A DNA stretch of 5,005 nt from Bacillota bacterium. GTDB taxonomy: Bacteria > Bacillota > Clostridia > Peptostreptococcales > Anaerovoracaceae. Positions 1 through 5,005 of the stretch are shown one piece after another. The stretch spans positions 1 to 5,005 of the forward strand of contig JAFYUX010000019.1 of NCBI GenBank assembly GCA_017549385.1, given 5' to 3'. The translations under genes were made by a program, and so were the position numbers. Below the pieces are notes generated by a model, which saw only the letters and a list, made by a program, of their open reading frames with translations, was not told the origin of the DNA and did not search any database. How positions within the stretch are numbered: position 1 is the stretch's first letter; the number at the start of each line of letters is the position of its first letter.

Positions 1-107
<107 letters not shown>

Positions 108-698
108 TTATAACTCGCCATTGAGGAACATCTTTGCCGCCTTTGGAAGGAGCTGATGTTCTACTTTGAGAACTCTAGCTGCCAGTGTATCTGGAGTATC
201 ATCTTCCATAACAGGAACTCTATCCTGAAGAATGATTTTACCAGTATCTACACCTTCGTCCACGAAGTGGACAGTAGCACCTGATTCTGTTTCGCCACCG
301 GCTAAAACAGCTTCGTGCACGTGATGTCCATACATTCCCATTCCGCAATACTTTGGAATGAGAGACGGATGGATATTGATAATCTTATCTCTGTAAGCTT
401 CGATAAGCTTTGCGCTGAGTACACTCATGTAACCAGCAAGAATAACAAGATCTGTGTTTTCGTCATCCAGAGCCTTGATAATGGCATCTGTTCTTTCGTC
501 AGCATCAGGGTAGTTCTTCTTGCCGATAACTACGCCCTTGATACCGTGGTTTTCTGCTCTTGTCAGGGCATAAGCATTTGGATTGCTTGAGATCACCTGA
601 GCGATGCGGGCATTTTCAATGTAGCCGTTTTCAACGTTGTCGATGATAGCCTGAAAATTTGTGCCGCCACCTGAAACAAGTACTGAAATATTTTTCAT
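108..698 (-). CDS. purN: Phosphoribosylglycinamide formyltransferase (GAR transformylase, PurN)
   Basis: PurN transfers a formyl group from 10-formyltetrahydrofolate to GAR, giving FGAR, in the cytoplasm. The 196-residue product has the usual family length. Visible signatures are the N-terminal phosphate-binding loop VSGGGTNFQAI (8-18), the ILAGYM strand (86-91), the catalytic NIHPSLIPKY block (108-117) with Asn108 and His110, and HFVDEGVDTG (144-153), where Asp151 aligns with E. coli Asp144. That completes the Asn/His/Asp catalytic set. The segment after the HPS block reads CGMGMYGHHVHEAV, the form I associate with clostridial PurN rather than the E. coli PGLHTH version. The ATG at 698 is preceded by GAGAGGTG, and no better start exists. 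It lies 18 bases after purM and 18 before purD. The purN-purD order lacks the intervening purH found in B. subtilis. Confidence 0.97.
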   Translation of the reverse strand: MKNISVLVSGGGTNFQAIIDNVENGYIENARIAQVISSNPNAYALTRAENHGIKGVVIGKKNYPDADERTDAIIKALDDENTDLVILAGYMSVLSAKLIEAYRDKIINIHPSLIPKYCGMGMYGHHVHEAVLAGGETESGATVHFVDEGVDTGKIILQDRVPVMEDDTPDTLAARVLKVEHQLLPKAAKMFLNGEL

Positions 699-702
699 CT
701 TT

Positions 703-710
703 CACCTCTC
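703..710 (-). promoter_or_regulatory. Ribosome binding site of purN
   Basis: The minus strand reads GAGAGGTG, ending four bases before the purN ATG, so the AGGTG core sits a little close to the start but within the working range. It fills part of the 18-base purM-purN gap and supports translation from the ATG at 698. Confidence 0.7.
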
Positions 711-716
711 GGAAAA

Positions 717-1766
717 TTAGAGAACTTCGCCGTCCTTGTAGATCTTAACGCCTTCGCCCTTAACGATCTTACCGATAACAGAAGGCTTTTCGCCAGCAGC
801 CTGAAGAGCGCTTACGATAGCGTCAGCATCAGCAGCATCAACAACGAACATCATACCGATACCCATGTTGAATGTTGAGAACATTTCTTTTTCTTCGATG
901 TTGCCGCACTTCTGGATGTATCTGAAGATAGGGAGAACTTCCCAAGTGTCAGCTTCGATTTCTACGCCGAGACCTTCTGGAATGATTCTTGGGATATTTT
1001 CATAGAAGCCGCCGCCTGTGATATGTACGATACCGTTGATATCAAACTTGTTGAATACAGCCTTGCAAGCCTTTACATAAATCTTTGTTGGAGTGATGAG
1101 AGCATCACCGAGAGTTGTGCCGAGTTCATCAACGTAATCCTGAACATCCATATCCATCTTGTCGAAGAATACCTTTCTAACGAGTGAATAACCGTTAGAG
1201 TGGATACCGCTTGATGGAATACCGATAACTACGTTGCCTTCGGCAACCTTAGCACCTGTGATGATACGCTTTTTGTCAGCGATACCAACTGCAAAACCAG
1301 CCATATCGTATTCGCCGTCAGCATAGAATGATGGCATTTCTGCTGTTTCGCCACCTACTAAAGAACATTCTGAGAGTACGCAACCATCTGCAATACCCTT
1401 TACGATGTCAGCGATCTTTTCTGCCTGTACCTTGCCTGTTGCAATGTAATCGAGGAAGAAGAGAGGAACAGCACCCTGACAAACGATATCGTTTACGCAC
1501 ATAGCTACGCAGTCCTGACCTACTGTATCGTGCTTGTCATTGAGGAATGCGATCTTGAGCTTTGTACCTACGCCGTCAGTACCTGATACGAGAACAGGTT
1601 CTGTGATATTTGTGAGGTCGAGCTCGTAAAGTGAACCGAAGCTACCGAGACCTGTGAGTACGTTTTTAGAGAAAGTTCTCTTTACGTGGTCCTTCATGAG
1701 TTCTACTGCTCTGCCGCCTTCTTTTGTATCAACGCCGGCATCTTTGTATGTTAACTTTTCATCCAT
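717..1766 (-). CDS. purM: Phosphoribosylformylglycinamidine cyclo-ligase (AIR synthetase, PurM)
   Basis: PurM uses ATP to close the imidazole ring of FGAM, giving AIR, downstream of PurL. The product is 349 residues, close to the family norm of about 345. It has the PurM/PurL-superfamily layout: [12 protein letters not shown] near the N-terminus (7-18), the nucleotide-binding segment [13 protein letters not shown] (61-73), the [17 protein letters not shown] block (91-107), [11 protein letters not shown] (138-148), the start of the C-terminal half with [17 protein letters not shown] (182-198), and [16 protein letters not shown] (248-263). All the glycine-rich loops expected of an active enzyme are present, and nothing looks truncated. 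The start at 1766 has AGGAG seven bases upstream. It follows purF after a 91-base gap with a hairpin and precedes purN by 18 bases. Placement next to purN matches the purMN pairing seen in many bacteria. Confidence 0.98.
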   Translation of the reverse strand: MDEKLTYKDAGVDTKEGGRAVELMKDHVKRTFSKNVLTGLGSFGSLYELDLTNITEPVLVSGTDGVGTKLKIAFLNDKHDTVGQDCVAMCVNDIVCQGAVPLFFLDYIATGKVQAEKIADIVKGIADGCVLSECSLVGGETAEMPSFYADGEYDMAGFAVGIADKKRIITGAKVAEGNVVIGIPSSGIHSNGYSLVRKVFFDKMDMDVQDYVDELGTTLGDALITPTKIYVKACKAVFNKFDINGIVHITGGGFYENIPRIIPEGLGVEIEADTWEVLPIFRYIQKCGNIEEKEMFSTFNMGIGMMFVVDAADADAIVSALQAAGEKPSVIGKIVKGEGVKIYKDGEVL

Positions 1767-1773
1767 TTTTCTG

Positions 1774-1778
1774 CTCCT
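1774..1778 (-). promoter_or_regulatory. Ribosome binding site of purM
   Basis: The minus strand reads AGGAG, seven bases before the purM ATG at 1766. It sits in an A/T-rich leader at the downstream end of the purF-purM gap, well clear of the hairpin at 1817-1850, so the hairpin as drawn would not hide it. Confidence 0.75.
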
Positions 1779-1816
1779 ATCTTTAATAAATAAACAATTT
1801 GCTGTTATATCTTTTA

Positions 1817-1850
1817 CCAGTCCGGGATGACGGAGTCATCGGGGAACCGG
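1817..1850 (-). other. Intercistronic hairpin between purF and purM
   Basis: A 34-base inverted repeat fills the purF-proximal part of the 91-base gap. The core is a perfect six-pair stem GATGAC / GTCATC with a three-base loop (1826-1840). Outside a small asymmetric internal loop, a further seven pairs form between CCGGTTC and GGACTGG, counting two G-U pairs. No U tract follows on either strand, so this does not look like an intrinsic terminator. By inference it could be an mRNA processing or stability element that sets purM-purN-purD levels apart from purE-purF. I cannot compute its folding energy here. Confidence 0.6.
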
Positions 1851-1859
1851 TGTGTCATC
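1826..1859 (-). repeat. Three related GATGAC/GTCATC hexamers around the purF stop
   Basis: The plus strand carries gatgac at 1826-1831 and gtcatc at both 1835-1840 and 1854-1859. The last copy overlaps the purF stop region, where a TGA is immediately followed in frame by a second TGA. The single gatgac copy can therefore pair with either gtcatc copy, giving two mutually exclusive stems; the shorter-looped one (1826-1840) should be favoured. Ribosomes terminating at purF would cover the 1854-1859 copy. Whether this matters is inference; six-base matches can arise by chance. Confidence 0.4.
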
Positions 1860-3315
1860 AGTCGTATTCGCCTACGAATGTCTTTTCGCCTGTTTCGTGT
1901 TCGATATCGTAGAGTTCTACTGGATATTCGCCAGTAAAGCATGCGAGACAGATGTTGTCACCGAGACCAATTGACTCTTTGAGGCCTTCGATTGAGATGT
2001 ATCTCAGAGAATCAGCACTGATCTTTTGTCTGATTTCCTCAATGCTCATGTTTGCTGCGATGAGGTTTTTTCTGTCCGGTGTATCAGTACCCATGTAGCA
2101 TGAGTACATAACTGGAGGTGAGCTGAGACGCATGTGAACTTCTAATGCACCTGCATCCTTGAGGAGTTTAATGATCTTGTCAGATGTTGTACCTCTAACG
2201 ATAGAGTCGTCAATCATTACGATACGCTTGCCTCTTACGTTTTCCTCAAGAACGTTAAGTTTCATCTTTACGCTCTGTACTCTCATCTCCTGTGTAGGTT
2301 GGATAAATGTACGACCTACGTATCTGCTCTTTACAAAGCCTTCGCCAAACGGGATGCCAGACTCTTCTGCATAACCGATAGCTGCTACTGTACCTGAGTC
2401 AGGAACAGCGATAACCATGTCGGCCTCAACGTCGTCTTCTCTTGCGAGGATACGACCTGCTTCGCGGCGTGACATGTAAACTACAGTGCCGTCGATCTTA
2501 CTGTCTGTACGTGCTGTGTAAACATATTCGAATGAGCAGCCTCTAACAGGAACAGTTGCATATTTTACAGAGTTAATTTCGCCGTTTTCGATAACTACGA
2601 TTTCGCCAGGCTGAACGTCTCTCACCAGTTCTGCACCCTGAAGCGGGAATGCGCAGCTTTCAGAAGAGATAACGTAGCCGTTTTTTGTTTTACCAATGCA
2701 GAGAGGGCGTATGCCGTGAGGATCTCTTACGCCGATGAGCTTGTTGCCGATTGTGATGACCAGAGCGAATGCACCCTGAACTCTCAGACAAGCCTGTGCG
2801 ATAGCCTCTTCTACTGTGCAGTTTTTCATAAGCTTTGCGATAAGCACAGCTATTGTTTCAGCATCAGAAGTAGTGTGGAATACACAGCCGTCTTCCTGAA
2901 GCTGTTCTCTTACGTATTTTGCGTTTACCAGCTGACCGTTGTGACCGATTGCCAGTGAACCCATCTTTGAATGTACAACAAAAGGCTGGGAATAGGATTC
3001 GTGGCCCTGCATTTTTGTTGCTGCTCTTACGTGACCTACACAGATGTCCCCTTTGAGACCTTCCATGATATCGTCATTGAAGACTTCAGTCACAAGACCT
3101 AATTTTTTATAAAAACTGATTTTGCCGCCATCATTTGCTGCGATACCGGCACTGTCCTGACCTCTGTGCTGGAGAGAATGTAGACCGAAGTAAACATCCT
3201 TTGCAAGGTTTTCTATGCCAGGAGCAGAAATGCCGAATACACCGCATTCGTCCTGAATCTTGTTTTCAATTTCCAGCTCAGCCATGCACTGTCTGAACTT
3301 GCAGTCATTGCACAT
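1858..3315 (-). CDS. purF: Amidophosphoribosyltransferase (glutamine PRPP amidotransferase, PurF)
   Basis: PurF carries out the committed step: PRPP plus glutamine gives 5-phosphoribosylamine. The 485-residue product begins with a 23-residue propeptide before the Ntn-type nucleophile Cys24 (DECGVFGIS, 22-30), which must be freed by processing. The glutaminase domain follows, with HSLQHRGQDSAGIA (46-59), Arg97, HNGQLVN (125-131) and Asp151. The phosphoribosyltransferase domain has RDPHGIRPL (197-205) and the PRPP loop RIVMIDDSIVRGTTS (364-378). Cys260, Cys406, Cys456 and Cys459 match the four 4Fe-4S ligands of the B. subtilis enzyme, so this is the oxygen-sensitive cluster type. Start choice: the ATG at 3315 has AGGAGGA at the right distance, whereas Met11 (13 residues before Cys24) has none. 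Oddities are three extra cysteines in the propeptide and VRAAT where relatives have VRYAT or VRYPT. Two TGA codons end the gene. It lies 18 bases after purE. Confidence 0.97.
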   Translation of the reverse strand: MCNDCKFRQCMAELEIENKIQDECGVFGISAPGIENLAKDVYFGLHSLQHRGQDSAGIAANDGGKISFYKKLGLVTEVFNDDIMEGLKGDICVGHVRAATKMQGHESYSQPFVVHSKMGSLAIGHNGQLVNAKYVREQLQEDGCVFHTTSDAETIAVLIAKLMKNCTVEEAIAQACLRVQGAFALVITIGNKLIGVRDPHGIRPLCIGKTKNGYVISSESCAFPLQGAELVRDVQPGEIVVIENGEINSVKYATVPVRGCSFEYVYTARTDSKIDGTVVYMSRREAGRILAREDDVEADMVIAVPDSGTVAAIGYAEESGIPFGEGFVKSRYVGRTFIQPTQEMRVQSVKMKLNVLEENVRGKRIVMIDDSIVRGTTSDKIIKLLKDAGALEVHMRLSSPPVMYSCYMGTDTPDRKNLIAANMSIEEIRQKISADSLRYISIEGLKESIGLGDNICLACFTGEYPVELYDIEHETGEKTFVGEYD

Positions 3316-3323
3316 TGAAATAT

Positions 3324-3330
3324 TCCTCCT
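3324..3330 (-). promoter_or_regulatory. Ribosome binding site of purF (decides the start)
   Basis: The minus strand reads AGGAGGA, the strongest Shine-Dalgarno in the window, eight bases before the ATG at 3315. The alternative in-frame ATG at 3285 would give a propeptide of more usual length but is preceded only by coding sequence without a purine-rich site. This site therefore argues for the longer, cysteine-containing propeptide. Confidence 0.85.
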
Positions 3331-3333
3331 GTG

Positions 3334-3816
3334 TTACTTTGACGTAAACTCCGCATCGATTGCGAGAACATCTGCTTCCATCTTTGCTTTATAATCTATG
3401 ATGGCCTTTCTGAGTTCAGGTGAAGCTACAGAGAGAATCTGAGCTGCAAGGATACCTGCGTTTTCTGCACCGTCGATAGCAACAGTGGCAACAGGTACGC
3501 CCTTTGGCATCTGAACAATAGATAAAAGGGAATCAAGCCCATCGAGAGTTGAAGACTTAATCGGCAGACCTATTACTGGAACAGGTGTGAATGCCGCAAG
3601 CACACCACCGAGGTGAGCTGCTTTGCCAGCTGCAGCGATGATAACCTGAATGCCGTTTGCTTCTGCTTCTGAAGCGAACTTTTCTGCGGCACGAGGTGTT
3701 CTGTGAGCTGAGATAACTCTAGTCTCGTACTCGATACCGAAATCCGCGAGAATCTTTTCAGCTCTCTCTACTACCGGATAATCGGATTTGCTTCCCATTA
3801 CGATTCCAACTTTCAT
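3334..3816 (-). CDS. purE: N5-carboxyaminoimidazole ribonucleotide mutase, class I (PurE)
   Basis: PurE converts N5-CAIR to CAIR in the class I route, acting after the PurK carboxylase; purK is not in this window. The product is 160 residues, normal for a class I enzyme. Visible motifs are GSKSD (8-12) in the phosphate-binding N-terminal loop, SAHRTP (36-41) with the catalytic His38, AGKAAHLGGVLAA (63-75), and the substrate-loop segment DSLLSIVQMPKGVPVATVAIDG (95-116). The middle block differs from the common AAHLPG form: Gly70 stands where Pro is usual. SAHRTP and the SIVQMP region fit class I better than the metazoan-like class II carboxylase. The ATG at 3816 opens directly into MKVGIVMGSKSD, as expected, with a modest AAAGGAAA ribosome site. 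It is 114 bases after purL and 18 before purF. Confidence 0.96.
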   Translation of the reverse strand: MKVGIVMGSKSDYPVVERAEKILADFGIEYETRVISAHRTPRAAEKFASEAEANGIQVIIAAAGKAAHLGGVLAAFTPVPVIGLPIKSSTLDGLDSLLSIVQMPKGVPVATVAIDGAENAGILAAQILSVASPELRKAIIDYKAKMEADVLAIDAEFTSK

Positions 3817-3821
3817 TTCTT

Positions 3822-3829
3822 TTTCCTTT
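3822..3829 (-). promoter_or_regulatory. Ribosome binding site of purE
   Basis: The minus strand reads AAAGGAAA, with the AGGA core about seven bases before the purE ATG. It is the weakest match among the five visible ribosome sites, but the start is independently fixed by the conserved PurE N-terminus. Confidence 0.55.
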
Positions 3830-3875
3830 CGAACTGTCTTTAAAGGGAATATTTATGCAATTTTTTATCTTTCTG

Positions 3876-3917
3876 AAAAAAATCTTATAGGTGACCAGCA
3901 AAAAACCGGTCACCATA
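3876..3917 (-). terminator. Possible (leaky) intrinsic terminator or attenuator after purL
   Basis: Fourteen bases past the purL stop, the minus strand forms a perfect seven-pair stem, GGTGACC / GGTCACC (3908-3914 with 3890-3896). It has an 11-base loop containing six Ts. Three A-T pairs extend it (3915-3917 with 3886-3888) if one bulged base is allowed. Three bases later comes a run of seven Ts on the minus strand (3876-3882). This is the layout of a Rho-independent terminator, though the loop is large and the lower stem weak. Because purE, purF and the others lie downstream with no convincing promoter, partial readthrough or stabilisation of the purL 3' end is more likely than a full stop. 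Folding energy was not computed. Confidence 0.5.
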
Positions 3918-3930
3918 GACATCGACTTGA

Positions 3931-5004
3931 TTATTTAAAATAAGCCACGCCTGATTCGAACAGTTTCTGATCAGTATTGCCAGGAACATTCTTGTAGAGG
4001 TTTCCGCCAACACGTTCAGAGTGACCCATTTTACCAAATACACGACCGTCAGGTGAGAAGATACCTTCAATCGCCTGAGCAGAGTTGTTTGGATTGTACG
4101 CGATATCAGACACAGGGTTACCTGCCAGGTCAACATACTGAGTCGCAATCTGACCGTTTGCAGCAAGCTGAGCGATGAGTTCATCAGAAGCGATAAATCT
4201 GCCTTCGCCGTGTGAAATAGGAATCAGGTGCTGATCGCCTACTTCTACGCCTGCCATCCATGGAGAATTTACAGATGCGATACGAGTGTTTACCAGACAA
4301 GATGCGTGTCTGCCAATGCTGTTGTATGTGAGTGTAGGGCTGTCATCTGTCTGATCTGTAATCTTACCGAATGGAACGAGACCAAGCTTGATAAGAGCCT
4401 GGAAACCGTTACAGATACCGAGAATGAGGCCGTCTCTGTTTTCAAGTAAATCTGTGACAGCTTCGCTGACAGCAGGGTTTCTGAATACAGCTGTGATGAA
4501 CTTAGCTGAACCGTCTGGTTCGTCACCACCTGAGAAACCACCAGGAATCATGATGATCTGGCTGTTTCTGATATTTTCAACCATCTTCTTGATAGAGTCA
4601 TCAAGGCTTGATGGTGTCATATTTGTGAGAATCTGGATGTTACCGATACCACCAGCTCTTTCCCATGCGCGCTTGCTGTCCATTTCGCAGTTTGTGCCAG
4701 GGAATGCAGGGATAAAGATACGCGGCTTAGCGATGCTGATAGCAGGCTTGAGGATGCTGCGTTCCTTATATTCAAACTTTTTGATTTCGCCCTTGTCTTC
4801 TTTTGCATTTGTAGGGAATACGCCTTCTAATGGAGCAGTCCATTCTGCAACAGCCTTTTCGAGGTCGAATGTTTCAGCAGCAGTGATGATTTCAGCTGCT
4901 TCTACTGTCTTACCGATAACAGTGTACTTTGCACCAGCGAGGAGCGCGTCTACATCTTCTGCACCGTCGATTTCGAGGATGAGACCACCGCAGTCGATAT
5001 TGAT
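3931..5004 (-). CDS. purL: Phosphoribosylformylglycinamidine synthase (FGAM synthetase), C-terminal part with glutaminase domain
   Basis: PurL converts FGAR, glutamine and ATP to FGAM, supplying the substrate of PurM. The gene is cut at the right edge. The frame is open from 5004, so 357 residues are visible and the ATG at 4683 is internal. The visible part begins in the last portion of the synthetase region (IDCGGLILEIDGAEDVDALL) and a linker. The class I glutamine amidotransferase domain starts at KPRIFIPAFPGTNCE (visible residues about 93-107). Its nucleophile is the Cys of LGICNGFQAL (codon 4413-4411). The triad partners are His and Glu of SHGEGRF (codons 4212-4210 and 4206-4204). IPGGFSGGDEPDG and the near-terminal KMGHSER also mark this family. 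This is the long single-chain PurL, usually over 1,200 residues, rather than the separate PurS/PurQ/PurL system of B. subtilis. It is first in the visible operon. Confidence 0.96.
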   Translation of the reverse strand: MNIDCGGLILEIDGAEDVDALLAGAKYTVIGKTVEAAEIITAAETFDLEKAVAEWTAPLEGVFPTNAKEDKGEIKKFEYKERSILKPAISIAKPRIFIPAFPGTNCEMDSKRAWERAGGIGNIQILTNMTPSSLDDSIKKMVENIRNSQIIMIPGGFSGGDEPDGSAKFITAVFRNPAVSEAVTDLLENRDGLILGICNGFQALIKLGLVPFGKITDQTDDSPTLTYNSIGRHASCLVNTRIASVNSPWMAGVEVGDQHLIPISHGEGRFIASDELIAQLAANGQIATQYVDLAGNPVSDIAYNPNNSAQAIEGIFSPDGRVFGKMGHSERVGGNLYKNVPGNTDQKLFESGVAYFK

Positions 5005-5005
5005 G

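Noticed and set aside
315..590. Plus-strand open frame of 91 codons opposite purN
   Set aside because: It lies wholly antisense to a confident purN, resembles no family I know and has no clear ribosome site.
1804..1809. TATAAC on the minus strand as a -10 box for purM
   Set aside because: There is no acceptable -35 hexamer at 16-18 bases; the sequence there is part of the hairpin stem.
2159..2958. Two plus-strand open frames (2159-2374 and 2716-2958) opposite purF
   Set aside because: Both are antisense to conserved PurF coding sequence, with atypical composition and no supporting signals.
3831..3885. Possible promoter for purE in the A/T-rich part of the purL-purE gap (for example TTTTCA, 16 bases, CATAAA on the minus strand)
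   Set aside because: Both boxes match the sigma-70 consensus poorly, and A/T-rich sequence yields such matches easily. It cannot be excluded without transcript start data.
3817..3930. Purine (guanine) riboswitch in the purL-purE gap
   Set aside because: I see only one hairpin plus a T run. The three-way junction and the conserved loop-loop sequences of the purine riboswitch are absent, and such elements normally precede the first gene, which is outside this window.
4681..4683. ATG that could start a separate 250-residue PurQ-like glutaminase
   Set aside because: The same frame stays open upstream to the window edge and encodes PurL-like linker and the KPRIFIPAFPGTNCE start of the glutaminase domain. 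Starting at this ATG would delete the first strand of that domain, and no Shine-Dalgarno precedes it.
3885..4808. Short open frames in other frames of purL (minus 3885-4184, 4290-4541, 4617-4808; plus 4228-4449)
   Set aside because: They overlap the conserved PurL frame. The minus-strand ones are rich in Ser and Leu and low in complexity, typical of out-of-frame readings.

Overview
The window is a stretch of a de novo purine (IMP) biosynthesis operon, with every gene on the minus strand. In transcription order (high to low coordinate) it holds purL (3' part only; its 5' end lies beyond the right edge), purE, purF, purM, purN and purD (first 29 codons only; the rest lies beyond the left edge). 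I see no mobile element, tRNA or rRNA gene, CRISPR array or plausible plus-strand gene. No stretch without a gene is longer than 114 bases.

The genes suggest an anaerobic, low-to-moderate GC Bacillota of the class Clostridia. PurF is the B. subtilis-like type, with a cleavable propeptide before Cys and four cysteines at the 4Fe-4S ligand positions. PurL is the long single-chain form, with its glutaminase fused at the C-terminus. Shine-Dalgarno sequences are good. The family or genus cannot be fixed from sequence alone.

Layout: purL ends at 3931 and is followed by a 114-base gap holding a hairpin with a U7 tract, which could be a partial terminator. purE and purF are 18 bases apart. A 91-base gap after purF holds a second hairpin without a U tract. 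purM, purN and purD follow with 18-base gaps. The spacing therefore suggests transcript segments purL | purEF | purMND, probably read through as one operon.

Pathway: PurF makes phosphoribosylamine from PRPP and glutamine. PurD adds glycine to give GAR. PurN formylates GAR to FGAR. PurL amidates FGAR to FGAM. PurM closes the ring to AIR, and PurE acts in its carboxylation. Together these cover most of the route from PRPP to CAIR. purC, purB, purH and purK are not in the window, and purH is absent from between purN and purD, where B. subtilis has it.

I found no previously undescribed system. The points worth a second look are modest: the Cys-rich PurF propeptide, a substitution in the PurF glutamine-site loop, a Pro-to-Gly change in PurE, and the two intercistronic hairpins.
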